From an uncultured Oscillibacter sp. (lineage in GTDB: Bacteria > Bacillota > Clostridia > Oscillospirales > Oscillospiraceae), in assembly GCA_902476875.1 (NCBI GenBank), contig CABSFC010000001.1:11413-75412 (forward strand): a DNA stretch of 64,000 nt, read 5' to 3'. The notes below the pieces were generated by a model. It was given only the letters and a program-made list of their open reading frames with translations. It did no database searches and was not told where the DNA came from. Made by a program: the position numbers and the translations under genes. This document shows, one piece after another, positions 45,501 through 53,677 of this stretch; position 1 is the stretch's first letter, and each line of letters begins with the position of its first letter.

Positions 45501-48500
45501 CCTTGGTCAGCGCTTCGGTGTTATTCCCGTCATTGGCCAGCATCGTGACCGGGGTCACCGCTGTGGTGGTGCCGGTCATTGTGGCTTTGGTGATCTCAGC
45601 CGGGACGGAGACGGAAGCGGTCTTCAGCTCGTAGTTCGCGCTGTCAGCGCCCTCCAGCGCCAGCGCGACCGTGAGGTTCTCCGTGTGTACATCCGCGCTG
45701 TTGTATGCGGGGATGGTGGGGGTGACCGCCGCAGTGTCGCCGGACAGGATGCCGGTGACAGCCAGCGCGCCGGAGGAAGTACCGGCAGCATTGGTGCCGT
45801 CATAGGTCTTGGAGACCGCATAGCTTCCCGCCGCCACGGTGACTTCCCGCTTGCTGATCGTCAGGTTCGCCGTCACGGTGCCGACATGGCCGGGGATATC
45901 GTCTTTAGCGATATCATCCTCATAGCTGGCAGTGACAGTGTAGGTGCCGGCGGCCTTGGGGGCCTCCGTACTGGCATCGTAGCTGGTCTCGCCGGTGCCC
46001 GTATAGGTGTAAGTCCAGGTGCCGGTGGTATCGCCGCCGGTGGCCTGCACGGTGTACGGATCACCATAGACCGCCGCAACATCGTTCAGCGTCAGGCTGC
46101 CGGAGATATCGGTCTTGCTCTTGAACGTCAGCGTGATGGTGACGTCCTTGTCCTCGTAGTTCTCACTCTGGACCGTCACGGTGATGGTGCCGGTGGTGTC
46201 CGCATCCTGCGCGGTGGCCACCGTGAAGCTCAGCGTGGAGCCGGAGACGGTGGGGGTATCCGCAATATAGTCCGCGCTCTTTCCCCGATAGGAATAGGTC
46301 ACGGCACCGGCATCCGTGGGAACGCCCGCAATGGCGCTCAGGTCATAGGTATAAGCCTTGTTATCACTGCCCTCCACCGTATTGGACAGGACCGTCTTGC
46401 CGGGGGCGGCAAGGCCGCCGGAAATGGAGGCTTTCCCGATCTTAACACTATTGGGAGCGGTGACGTTGGAAAGCGCGCCGGCACTCAGTGCATAGTTGGT
46501 GGTCCAGCTATCCTCCAATTGGATGCCGGTGACATGCACGGTGGCGGTGCCCGCCTTGGGGCTGGTCCAGGTGAACGTGCCCTGGGCTGTGGGGGCCTCG
46601 CCGTTCACCGCGCCGGTCAGCGAAATTGTGCCGGCGGCATCTGTCTTGCCGTCGTAGGTCTTGGAAGCCACGGTGGACACGCTGGGGGTCAGCGTGACCT
46701 TGCCAATCTCCAGGGTCTTCGTCGCATTGGTCAGGGTGTAGTTGCCGTCCGCTGTGGAAGCGGTGGCGGTATACGTCCCGGCGTTCTGGAATGCAGCGCC
46801 ACTGTCGAAGCTGACCGTGCAGATCTGCTCGACATGGTCCACGTCCGTATACTTGGCCGTGACGGTGCTGCTCTGATCAGTGCCGGTATAAGCGTACGAA
46901 TCATACGCGGACCAGGTGACCGCCACTTCCCTGGGGCTGATGGTGAACTGCCTGGTGACCTCCTCCACCGCGCCATAGTTCGTACCAGCCGCGGCGGAAA
47001 CGCCGATCCAGTAGGTGCCGGCATTTGTGGGCGCGCCGGTCAGCGAACTGCCCACTGCGCCGTTGCTGTCTGCATACCACTTGACGATCACAGCACCGTC
47101 GCCGGCATAGGCGTAGATCAGGCCGGTGCCAGACGCGCCCGCGGTCACGGGCTGACCGTCAAAGACGATGGCAGCTGGGTCAGAAATGGTGATGCTGGCC
47201 GCCTTGGCGGTGATGCTGAAGGTCTTTGTCGCATCGTTAAACGCATAGTTGCCGCCGGACACGGCCTTGACCGTGACGGAACCGCTGCCGACACCCATAT
47301 TGGCGCCATACTCCACCGTGTAATCAGTGCCCTGCACCAGCGTCTTGCTGTCGCCCGTCACAGTCACGTCGGGGCAGATCTGTTCGCCGGTGTAGGTCTG
47401 GTCCGGGATGTCGGCAATTTCGACGGAAATGTTCTTGGGACTGACCGTCACGGAGACCTGGCACTCGGCTGTGGCATAATTTACGCTGTCAGTCGGAGTA
47501 AACACAACAGTATATTGCGTTGTGTTGCTGTCGGAGACCTGCGGGGCAATCGTGTTGTCCTTCCAGGCAAAACTACCGTTAACCTCAGTGTTCCCAAACC
47601 ACGCACTTCCGCCTGTAAGAGTACTCTCTGCAAGCGTATCGCCATAAGTGATGCCGCCCGCAGTGGGAGCAGTCAGGGTCGGCGTATCCTGGCCAGCCGT
47701 GGCAGGATAGGTCTTGGTCAGCACATAACCGCCATTGCCGTCAGCAGACACGCTCCACGCCTCTCCGTCTACAGTAAAGGAGGGGTTCGCGGGGAACTCA
47801 TAGCCTTCGGCGGGCTTTACTGTGATTTGGGCTGTATAGGCGGTGTTGGCCTGGAATCGACCAGAGACCTCCGTTCCTCCATCAAACCAAGCCACAGAGA
47901 CTGTTATCTGCTCAGAACCGTTCAGCGTCGTGCTGGGTTCAGCGCCCTTGACAGGAGCTGTCATGCCGGTGAGGGCAATACTGCTTGCCGTTTCCTCGAC
48001 AATCGAAACCACCTGATTCGTGATCGAATCGCTCTTGAAGGTATCCGTTCCGGCTGTATCCTCGTACAGAGTGATCGTGCAGTCTCCCCGTGCGATCACA
48101 TTGAAGGTGATGGTCGCAAACAGCCCGGCTTGGTATTCAACGTCTACTGCTCCGCCAAGCGCAAAACCAACTGTACCGTTGTTATTCGCTTCTGTACGCG
48201 TTGAAACGGCAGTAAAATCTACCCATGTATTTTTTCCACTGGTTTTATTAATGCCAATATCATCCGGGTATTCAGGATCACTGCCAACAATTTGCACACA
48301 TTGCAGCTTTTCTTTATCAAATGCAATGCCGCATGTAAAAGAACTCACTGTCATTGCCTTTACCGAAAGCTGAACAGTGACGGTGTCTCCCACCCTCACG
48401 TCCTTAAGACTTCCGCTAACCGCATCTGTGGAAACAGCCATCTCCACATTCGTTTCTCCGTCTGCCGCGAAAACAGCCGTTGGAATCAGCGACAACAACA

Positions 48501-48537
48501 GGAGAAAGGATAAAAGAAGTGATAAACATTTTTTCAT
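42583..48537 (-). CDS. Giant surface protein: cohesin-like, Ig-like/MBG/YDG repeats, three SLH domains
   Basis: A secreted protein of 1984 residues. Signal peptide 1-24; a cohesin-like beta sandwich at about 30-185 (VGDTVTVQLSVKAMTVSSFTCGIAFD); then about 1500 residues of repeated beta domains of the MBG, YDG and Big types (recurring KTYDGT and TKAGTYT words); an InlB/Flg_new-like repeat at about 1750-1812 (VTVKPDAGYELDTL); and three SLH domains from about 1817 to the end (FTDVAEDFWARDAIAWAYENGYM). SLH domains bind secondary wall polymers, so it should stand off the wall as a long fibre carrying a cohesin at the tip. It follows the dockerin gene by 14 bases. Confidence 0.9.
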   Translation of the reverse strand: MKKCLSLLLSFLLLLSLIPTAVFAADGETNVEMAVSTDAVSGSLKDVRVGDTVTVQLSVKAMTVSSFTCGIAFDKEKLQCVQIVGSDPEYPDDIGINKTSGKNTWVDFTAVSTRTEANNNGTVGFALGGAVDVEYQAGLFATITFNVIARGDCTITLYEDTAGTDTFKSDSITNQVVSIVEETASSIALTGMTAPVKGAEPSTTLNGSEQITVSVAWFDGGTEVSGRFQANTAYTAQITVKPAEGYEFPANPSFTVDGEAWSVSADGNGGYVLTKTYPATAGQDTPTLTAPTAGGITYGDTLAESTLTGGSAWFGNTEVNGSFAWKDNTIAPQVSDSNTTQYTVVFTPTDSVNYATAECQVSVTVSPKNISVEIADIPDQTYTGEQICPDVTVTGDSKTLVQGTDYTVEYGANMGVGSGSVTVKAVSGGNYAFNDATKTFSITAKAASITISDPAAIVFDGQPVTAGASGTGLIYAYAGDGAVIVKWYADSNGAVGSSLTGAPTNAGTYWIGVSAAAGTNYGAVEEVTRQFTISPREVAVTWSAYDSYAYTGTDQSSTVTAKYTDVDHVEQICTVSFDSGAAFQNAGTYTATASTADGNYTLTNATKTLEIGKVTLTPSVSTVASKTYDGKTDAAGTISLTGAVNGEAPTAQGTFTWTSPKAGTATVHVTGIQLEDSWTTNYALSAGALSNVTAPNSVKIGKASISGGLAAPGKTVLSNTVEGSDNKAYTYDLSAIAGVPTDAGAVTYSYRGKSADYIADTPTVSGSTLSFTVATAQDADTTGTITVTVQSENYEDKDVTITLTFKSKTDISGSLTLNDVAAVYGDPYTVQATGGDTTGTWTYTYTGTGETSYDASTEAPKAAGTYTVTASYEDDIAKDDIPGHVGTVTANLTISKREVTVAAGSYAVSKTYDGTNAAGTSSGALAVTGILSGDTAAVTPTIPAYNSADVHTENLTVALALEGADSANYELKTASVSVPAEITKATMTGTTTAVTPVTMLANDGNNTEALTKASGNPAITLPTEAVVSYGSGLTSTLPITWADAAEAYNVKGGTYTFQGTVKGENFSNTLSIKATITVTPVTITGIATVPSAITKAKSEVTGASSLADLGFPETVTLTYDNSVTAATVTAAWDKTLSALQTLAGKVTDTQNQETTVTLTNDCFPAWATYSGTMPATTFTATSKYPVKVTVSATDKTYDGTAIADPAAAAVDDGDGLAASSSWKFTYTKTGAAASSAEKPKDAGTYTVTAEYISDTHYGKGETTVTITPKEVGLTWNDPISPTYDGTVKTVTATATGLVGGDACEVTLTGNTATKAGTYTAKAAKLSNPNYQLPAADTHSYTIDKAARNLTVDPAALTLIPGSLTGAITASTDTDIDRSAAITYTSGATAVATVSSAGKVTAVGNGAATITVSIAETDNYRSASKTVTVNAVTEPITGVTVTGGTGMTATVSGTTIKVTGTTSDKDGLGYSFTTPSVSGVTVGTPTVADGKVTVTVNGKEIVYTLDTSAVTVLPASVTVSAASGSIATGAENALPQSVIDQAEALAKKAGEASANVEVNVALEGDQLKATYTITSGSESQTGTLTSLTQPITVKIPSSESSSGVYVKRTVGSSVEYLPATGDGINVTFQTSSLTGTFEVVTNADSVTVTFQFADGREQNVTYTAADIGKALPADSKSGSTFNGWTIGDTTYKTVTEALLGLGSTQTARPSFTQTTAPTTPSTPSHSGGGGGSVVTPTYSVTTEKAKNGTVTTSLKTAAKGVTVTVTVKPDAGYELDTLRVTDKDGDRVKVTEGKNGKFTFTMPDGKVTVEAFFTEIEEDVWPFTDVAEDFWARDAIAWAYENGYMNGSSATTFNPNGSVTRQQLWMILARLSGQRPANMAEAKDWAVASGVSDGTNPGAAVSRQQMVTILYRYAAMMGYKTTGGADLTAFPDYAKVAGYAQDAMSWSVANGIVGGTAQGTLNPAGTANRAQFAAILQRFYENVVE

Positions 48538-48551
48538 AAGTCAGCCCCCTA

Positions 48552-49238
48552 TCAGCCTAATGTTGAGTCAATCTTCGCAACATAACGCAGGATTCTTGTC
48601 GCGTCGTCTGCTTCAACAGTTCCATTGCCATTAGCATCCGCCGCTAAAAGCGCGTTAGCACTTGTCATATACTGAATCTTCGCAACGTGTCTAAGTACAA
48701 CTGTAGCGTCGTATGCCGTTACATCTCCATCCTCATTGACATCGCCCAGCGTATACGGCAGATAATAATCAAACGACGCGACCTCGGTCAGACCGCTCAA
48801 GATACCGTCATTACTGCTCAGGTAGAGCGTGTAGTGCCTGCCGGATTCCAGCTTGCTGGGGTAGACGTTGAACGTAACCTCCGCCCCAGCCGCCGTGGCC
48901 TGGTTGATATACACGAGATTGCTCTCCGTGGGGACCGGGGTTTCGTCCTGCGCGGCCGGATCGCTGACCAGCGCAAAGACCACGTAGTAGCTCCCGTTCC
49001 GCGCTTCGGAATAGGTCAGCGCAACGCGCTCCGCGCCGGTGTATAACGTCACCTCTCCGCCATTGACCGTCTCTTCTTTGCCGGTCACTTCTGTGCGCTC
49101 CGCCGTCTGGGGCTTCACGGTTGTTCCATTTTCTTCTTTCACATTGTACATGCCGCCGTCCGCCGCCAGGGCGCTCACGCACAGCAGTCCGGCGAAAGCC
49201 GCCGCCAGCAGGGCCGTCCGCAACCATTTTTTCTTCAT
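48552..49238 (-). CDS. Secreted dockerin-domain protein
   Basis: A 228-residue protein with a signal peptide (about 1-26), a novel beta-rich domain at about 30-160 with no fold I recognise, and a type-I dockerin at 164-226. The dockerin has two calcium loops: D-N-D-D-D in GDVNEDGDVTAYDA (166-177) and D-N-N-x-D in ADANGNGTVEADDA (201-212), each followed by the helix V/ILRxVAK. Dockerins bind cohesins; cohesin-like domains are encoded on both sides in the same operon, 16 and 14 bases away. No glycoside hydrolase domain is attached, unlike cellulosomal dockerin proteins. Confidence 0.9.
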   Translation of the reverse strand: MKKKWLRTALLAAAFAGLLCVSALAADGGMYNVKEENGTTVKPQTAERTEVTGKEETVNGGEVTLYTGAERVALTYSEARNGSYYVVFALVSDPAAQDETPVPTESNLVYINQATAAGAEVTFNVYPSKLESGRHYTLYLSSNDGILSGLTEVASFDYYLPYTLGDVNEDGDVTAYDATVVLRHVAKIQYMTSANALLAADANGNGTVEADDATRILRYVAKIDSTLG

Positions 49239-49254
49239 TCTTCCGCCTCTTTTC

Positions 49255-50412
49255 TCAACCGCCGAATTTCTCGGTGTAATTGACCAGGATCTTGGCCAGC
49301 TGCGCCCGGTTGGCCGCGTTTCCGGCCCCCAGGGTGGTGGCCGTGGTGCCGGAGATCAGCTCGTGGTAAATGCCCCAGTACATGGGCGCTTTCGCCCAGG
49401 AGGCCATGGAGCCGCTGTCGGCGAAAGCATCGTCGTAAACCTGGGTGAACAGCGCCTCCTGGCCGCTGACGCCGCCGGCGTACAGGAACAGGATCTTCAT
49501 GGCCGCCTGCCGGGTCACCGGGTCGCCGGGGGCGAATGCGGTGGCCGTCCTGCCGCCGACGTAGCCCTTCTCATAGGCCCAGGCAATGGCGGTGCGGAAC
49601 TCCTCGCTGAGACCCGCCGTGTCCGTGAAGGGCATCCGCGCCGTGGGCTGGGGCCTGCCCGCCATGCGCCACAGCACCGTGACGAAAGCCCCCCGGGTCA
49701 CCTGATTGCCGGGGCGGTAGGTCCCGTCAGCGTAGCCCTGGAAAAAGCCCCGGTCCACCGCCTCGTTGATATAGCTCTCCGCCCAGTGGCCCGCCGTGTC
49801 GCGGAACTTGTGTTCCACGACCTCCGGCTGGGGCCGCTCCGTGGGGACGGTCTCCACTGGCGCGGTCTCCGGGGGAATTGTCTCCGCGGGACCGCTTTCC
49901 GTGGGCGGGGTCTCCGGGGGCTTGGAGGGGGCGGGGTCCGCCGGTTCCTCCGGCGTCTCCTGCTTTACGCCCTCCACGGAGAAGGGAATGTCGGCGCCGG
50001 AGGCGTCGCTCAGGATGTAATCCGTCAGACGGAAGTCCGGCGCGCCGCCGCCCACGACCTTGAAGGTGAAGGTGGCCAGGACGCCGTCCGACGTCAGCTC
50101 CGACGCGGAGGCCGCCGCCACGATGGCGCCGTCCGGCGCGCCGGGATTCGCCGCCGACAGGGCGCCCCGCAGCGCCGGGCCGGCGGAGGCGTCCACGCAC
50201 TCCACCACGGAGCTGTCATACGCCAGGGTGAACTGCACCGCCGAAAAGCCGGGGTTGTTCCGGATGGCGGCGGTGACGGTGACTGTGTCCCCCACCTGGG
50301 CCGTCCCGCCGCCGGAGGTGATCCGGATCACAGGCTCCGCGGCGGCCGCCCTTGGGATCAGCAGCATGCACATGCATATGGCCAGCAGAAACGCCGGGCC
50401 TCTTTTTCTCAA
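49255..50412 (-). CDS. Cohesin-SLH surface anchor protein
   Basis: A 385-residue protein with a signal peptide (about 1-26, ending AAAA), a cohesin domain at about 27-140 (VGDTVTVTAAIRNNPGFSAVQFTLAYDSSVVEC and VLATFTFKVVGG, cited in part), a Pro/Thr/Glu-rich linker at about 145-195 and three SLH domains at about 200-380 (FRDTAGHWAESYINEAVDRG). This is the layout of cellulosomal anchoring scaffoldins with a single cohesin. It is first in the operon. The start is taken as TTG at 50412, seven bases after GGGAGGAG; an upstream ATG lies within that ribosome site. Confidence 0.88.
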   Translation of the reverse strand: MRKRGPAFLLAICMCMLLIPRAAAAEPVIRITSGGGTAQVGDTVTVTAAIRNNPGFSAVQFTLAYDSSVVECVDASAGPALRGALSAANPGAPDGAIVAAASASELTSDGVLATFTFKVVGGGAPDFRLTDYILSDASGADIPFSVEGVKQETPEEPADPAPSKPPETPPTESGPAETIPPETAPVETVPTERPQPEVVEHKFRDTAGHWAESYINEAVDRGFFQGYADGTYRPGNQVTRGAFVTVLWRMAGRPQPTARMPFTDTAGLSEEFRTAIAWAYEKGYVGGRTATAFAPGDPVTRQAAMKILFLYAGGVSGQEALFTQVYDDAFADSGSMASWAKAPMYWGIYHELISGTTATTLGAGNAANRAQLAKILVNYTEKFGG

Positions 50413-50473
50413 ACAAACTCCTCCCATCTTCCCAAAACGCGTCTCCCAGGCTTCCGCCGCTGGACAGAACGCC

Positions 50474-50518
50474 TTTATGCTCTATGAAATAGAGCATAAA
50501 CACAGGGTACCCTGTGTT
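50474..50518. promoter_or_regulatory. Two adjacent palindromes in the leader of the cohesin operon
   Basis: TTTATGCTCTAT-GAA-ATAGAGCATAAA (50474-50500) is a perfect 12-bp stem-loop. Overlapping its end, AACACAGGGTACCCTGTGTT (50499-50518) is a perfect 20-bp palindrome. Both lie between promoter and start codon, so either operators or RNA structures. Confidence 0.65.
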
Positions 50519-50558
50519 CGCGCGGGAGCGCATACTTCCGCCATTTTTACATCTGTAA

Positions 50559-50588
50559 ATTATACATGTATTTCCACACCATTGTCAA
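50559..50588 (-). promoter_or_regulatory. Promoter of the cohesin-dockerin operon
   Basis: Minus-strand TTGACA (50588-50583) and TATAAT (50564-50559), both perfect hexamers, separated by 18 bases. Confidence 0.8.
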
Positions 50589-50680
50589 GAGAAAGGCTAT
50601 GGCTTTTCCCGCCGGGATGTGGTAGACTGAGAGAAAAGCCACGCCCGCGCCCAGCGGCGGGCGGCAAGGAGAGAACGGTT

Positions 50681-51910
50681 ATGAAAACAGAGCGCGGCTA
50701 CCCCAGATGCACCGTCACCCCCAAGGCGGAGGCCGCCGTCCGACGGGGCCACCCCTGGGTCTACGACACGGAGGTGCTGTCCCTGGAGGGAGCGCCGGAA
50801 AACGGCGGATTGGTGGATATAGTAGGCAAAAAAGGCCAATATCTTGGCACTGGCTTCCTGTCGGAGCGGTCCAAGATCCGCCTCCGCCTGGTCTCCCGCA
50901 ACGCCAACGACCGCTTTGACGCGGCTTTCTGGGAGCGGAAGCTCCGCTGGGCCTGGGAGTACCGCAAGAGCGTGATGGCCCCGGAGGACCTGGACTGCTG
51001 CCGCCTGCTCTTCGGCGAGGCGGACGCCTTCCCCGGCCTGACGGTGGACAAGTTCCACGACCTGCTGAGCGTCCAGGTGCTGTCCGTGGGCATGGAGGGC
51101 ATCAAGGGGACGCTCCTGCCGGCCCTGGTCCGCATCCTGCGGGAGGACGGGCAGGCCATCCGGGGCGTCTACGAGCGGAACGACGTTGTCCTGCGGGAGA
51201 AGGAGGGACTGCCCCAGTACAAGGCGTGGTTCCCCCTCCCCGGCGAGGAAACCCCGGACAGCCCCGTGACGGAGATCACGGAAAACTGCATCCGCTATCT
51301 GGTGGACGTGGAAAACGGCCAAAAGACCGGGTTCTTTTTGGACCAGAAGTACAACCGACGGGCGGTCGCCCGGCTGGCCCGGGGCCGGACGGTGCTGGAC
51401 TGCTTCACCCACACCGGCTCCTTCGCCCTGAACGCGGCAATGGGCGGCGCGCGGCACGTCACCGCCGTGGACGTGTCGGAGAGCGCCGTGGAGATGGCCC
51501 GGGCCAACGCGGCGCGCAACGGCCTGGAGGGCGTGGTGGAGTGCGTGGCGGCCAACGTCTTCGACCTGCTGCCGCAGCTGGAGAAGCAGCCGCCGAAGTA
51601 CGACTTCATCATCCTGGACCCGCCGGCCTTCACCAAGTCCCGGAAGACCGTGGCCAGCGCCCTCACCGGGTACAAGGAAATCAACTACCGGGCCATGCGG
51701 CTGCTGCCCCGGGGCGGTATTCTTGCCACCTGCTCCTGCTCCCACTTCGCCACGGAGGAGAAGTTCACCGCCATGCTCCACGACGCGGCCAGGGACGCCG
51801 GGGTCCAGCTGCGGCAGATCGAGGCTCGCCAGCAGAGCCGCGACCATCCCATTTTGTGGGGCGTGGAGGAGACCAATTACCTGAAATTCTACCTGTTCCA
51901 GGTTGTGTGA
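50681..51910 (+). CDS. rlmI: Class I SAM-dependent rRNA methyltransferase (RlmI type)
   Basis: A 409-residue RNA cytosine-5 methyltransferase like RlmI, which modifies 23S rRNA C1962. An N-terminal PUA domain (RRGHPWVYDTEV) is followed by an EEHEE-type region and a Rossmann domain with QKTGFFLDQKYNR, VLDCFTHTGSFALNAA and the catalytic-site motifs ILDPPAF and ATCSCSHF. The ATG at 50681 follows AAGGAGAGAA; the open frame upstream is non-coding. Confidence 0.9.
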   Translation: MKTERGYPRCTVTPKAEAAVRRGHPWVYDTEVLSLEGAPENGGLVDIVGKKGQYLGTGFLSERSKIRLRLVSRNANDRFDAAFWERKLRWAWEYRKSVMAPEDLDCCRLLFGEADAFPGLTVDKFHDLLSVQVLSVGMEGIKGTLLPALVRILREDGQAIRGVYERNDVVLREKEGLPQYKAWFPLPGEETPDSPVTEITENCIRYLVDVENGQKTGFFLDQKYNRRAVARLARGRTVLDCFTHTGSFALNAAMGGARHVTAVDVSESAVEMARANAARNGLEGVVECVAANVFDLLPQLEKQPPKYDFIILDPPAFTKSRKTVASALTGYKEINYRAMRLLPRGGILATCSCSHFATEEKFTAMLHDAARDAGVQLRQIEARQQSRDHPILWGVEETNYLKFYLFQVV

Positions 51911-51920
51911 CGGCAAAGAC

Positions 51921-51939
51921 GGGGCGCTTTCCGCGCCCC
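51921..51939. terminator. Short hairpin between converging genes
   Basis: GGGGCGC-TTTCC-GCGCCCC, without a clear T run. Confidence 0.45.
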
Positions 51940-51952
51940 GCCTCTGATCCGC

Positions 51953-52474
51953 TTATCCAAAGCCCGCCCCCAGACCCTCCACGTCGCCCGTCACGCGCAG
52001 AAAGCGGGCGGAGCACACCGCGTCGGCGGTGAAGACCAGCAGGAAGAGGTACGTCACCGCCGACGGGACCCGGGCCGCCAGCGCCGCCACGCCGGGCTGG
52101 AGCCACCAAACCGCCCCCGCCGTCAGCAGGCCCCAGGCCAGGGTGAAGGGCGGGCACACCCGCCCCTTCCAGTTGCCGGGGACATGGGAGTAGTCCCAGA
52201 AGCGCACCCCCAGCAGCGCCTCATACCCCCAGTGGACGGCGTACTCCACCACCGTGGCGGCAAGGCCGCCGAAGACCACCAGCCCAAATCCCCGCCGCAG
52301 CGCCTGGGGCAGGGCCAGCACCGCCAGCATCCCCAGGCCGTACACCGGACACAGGGGCAGGAACAAAAAGCACTTCCGGGCCTGGTTCTCCGCCCGGGTG
52401 ACCGCCGCGAAGGCCTTCTCCAGGCCATAGCCCAAAAAGCTGTAGATCCAGAAATACCAGAGCCACTGTCCCAC
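51953..52474 (-). CDS. CmpB-like integral membrane protein
   Basis: A 173-residue protein with about five membrane helices, of the family often labelled putative ABC transporter permease (PF06541/CmpB type). The N-terminal FWIYSFLGYGLEKAFA, PLCPVYGLGM and RFWDYSHVPGNWKGRVCPPFTLAWG (cited in part) are its hallmarks. Function is not established. The start is a GTG after AAAGGAGG. Confidence 0.8.
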   Translation of the reverse strand: MGQWLWYFWIYSFLGYGLEKAFAAVTRAENQARKCFLFLPLCPVYGLGMLAVLALPQALRRGFGLVVFGGLAATVVEYAVHWGYEALLGVRFWDYSHVPGNWKGRVCPPFTLAWGLLTAGAVWWLQPGVAALAARVPSAVTYLFLLVFTADAVCSARFLRVTGDVEGLGAGFG

Positions 52475-52590
52475 GGGTCCGCCTCCTTTCCCCTCATTGT
52501 TTCCAGGCGGCGGTTTCGTATCCCTCCGTTGCGCTGGCAGTTTTTTCGTGGTATACTGTTTTCATAAAGTTTTGGGAAGGAGCGCCAGCT

Positions 52591-52956
52591 ATGAGAGATC
52601 ACCGGTCCCTGTTTCGGGAGAGGCTTTCCTGGGTCGCCGGCAGCGGCATCCCGATCATCCTGGCCGTGGCGGTGGTGCTGGGCGGCGCGTATCTGTTCCG
52701 CCCCCGGTTCGTGCGGCCGCCGGTGCTGCTGGTGGACGGCGCGGTCTATCTGGCCCCCGCACGCCCCGCCACGGAGCCCCAGGAGGACCTCACCTATCTG
52801 GGGGAGGTCTCCGGCATCGTTGACGGGGACCGCGCGCCGGAAAAGAACTTTCAGGCAAATCATGACATTGCCGGGGCCTCCGTCTACCGGCGGGGCGACG
52901 GTAATCTGGCCGTGCTGGACGATGGCCTTTGGTACATTTATGATGCGCGGGAGTAA
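52591..52956 (+). CDS. Small membrane-anchored protein of unknown function
   Basis: A 121-residue protein with one hydrophobic segment at about 18-36 and an outward-facing remainder that contains LTYLGEVSGIVDG and ends GLWYIYDARE. I do not recognise the family. GGAAGGAGC upstream of the ATG and a 12-base gap to the glycosylase gene suggest cotranscription. Confidence 0.7.
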   Translation: MRDHRSLFRERLSWVAGSGIPIILAVAVVLGGAYLFRPRFVRPPVLLVDGAVYLAPARPATEPQEDLTYLGEVSGIVDGDRAPEKNFQANHDIAGASVYRRGDGNLAVLDDGLWYIYDARE

Positions 52957-52968
52957 GGAGGGGCTTTC

Positions 52969-53541
52969 ATGCCGGACACCTGGGAGGCTCTGAAAACCGA
53001 ATGTATGCAGTGCCGGGGCTGTGAACTGGCGGAGACGCGGACCCACGTGGTCTTTGGCGACGGCGCGGAGACGGCGGAGATCCTGTTCATCGGCGAGGGT
53101 CCCGGCCAGCACGAGGACGAGCAGGGCGTGCCCTTCGTGGGCAAGGCCGGACAGCTGCTGGACGACATGCTGGAGATGATCGGCCTGGACCGCGCGAAGG
53201 TCTATGTCGCCAACATCGTCAAATGCCGCCCGCCCCAGAACCGGGACCCGCTGAGCACGGAGCAGGAGGCCTGCATCGGCTGGCTCCGGCGGCAGACGGC
53301 GCTGCTGCGCCCCAAAATCATCGTCTGCCTGGGCCGCATCGCCGCCCAGGCCATCATCCGGGAGGATTTCAAGATCACCAGCGAGCACGGCCAGTGGTTT
53401 GCCCGGAACGGCGTCCAGATGACCGCCATCTACCACCCCGCCGCCCTGCTGCGGGACGTAAACAAGCGGCCGGACACCTTCGAGGACCTGAAGGCCATCC
53501 AGGCAAAGGTCCGGGAGCTGTGCGGGCACACCGGCGTCTGA
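52969..53541 (+). CDS. Type-4 uracil-DNA glycosylase
   Basis: A 190-residue Fe-S uracil-DNA glycosylase of the UDGa type. It has Cys residues in ECMQCRGCELAETR for the iron-sulfur cluster, the uracil-binding IGEGPGQHEDEQGVPFVG, further Cys in NIVKCRPPQNR and C-terminal YHPAALLR with the conserved His. It removes uracil from DNA at the start of base excision repair. Confidence 0.93.
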   Translation: MPDTWEALKTECMQCRGCELAETRTHVVFGDGAETAEILFIGEGPGQHEDEQGVPFVGKAGQLLDDMLEMIGLDRAKVYVANIVKCRPPQNRDPLSTEQEACIGWLRRQTALLRPKIIVCLGRIAAQAIIREDFKITSEHGQWFARNGVQMTAIYHPAALLRDVNKRPDTFEDLKAIQAKVRELCGHTGV

Positions 53542-53548
53542 GAGCGAT

Positions 53549-53573
53549 GGGGAGGGCGGGCCCTCCCCTTTTC
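53549..53573 (+). terminator. Terminator of the glycosylase gene
   Basis: GGGGAGGG and CCCTCCCC arms with a 4-base loop, then TTTT. Confidence 0.8.
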
Positions 53574-53580
53574 CCGCCCT

Positions 53581-53616
53581 TTCTGTCAACCCGTTTTAAA
53601 AAGTAGGTTGACAGAA
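53581..53616 (+). promoter_or_regulatory. BirA-type operator upstream of bioY
   Basis: TTCTGTCAACC and GGTTGACAGAA, 11-bp arms separated by 14 bases, match the form of Firmicutes BirA operators (TTGTnAACC-N14/15-GGTTnACAA). The right arm supplies the -35 of the bioY promoter. Confidence 0.78.
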
Positions 53617-53636
53617 GGGGAAAAATGGGGTATGCT
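53608..53636 (+). promoter_or_regulatory. Promoter of bioY
   Basis: TTGACA and TATGCT with a 17-base spacer, overlapping the right arm of the BirA-type operator. Confidence 0.7.
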
Positions 53637-53677
53637 GGGTCCACTGACGCTGATTCCCGATCAAAGGAGGACTTTTT

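Noticed and set aside
43366..48204. A 1612-codon open frame on the plus strand
   Set aside because: It lies opposite the giant SLH gene and its translation is Gly/Arg/His/Gln-rich low-complexity sequence without domains. It is a by-product of the GC-rich repeats.
42583..48537. CRISPR-like array
   Set aside because: The repeats are long, diverged and in-frame domain repeats of one protein, with no uniform short repeat or spacer.
50060..50680. Upstream extension of the RlmI-type gene
   Set aside because: It runs through the cohesin operon promoter and lacks PUA-domain sequence; AAGGAGAGAA marks the start at 50681.
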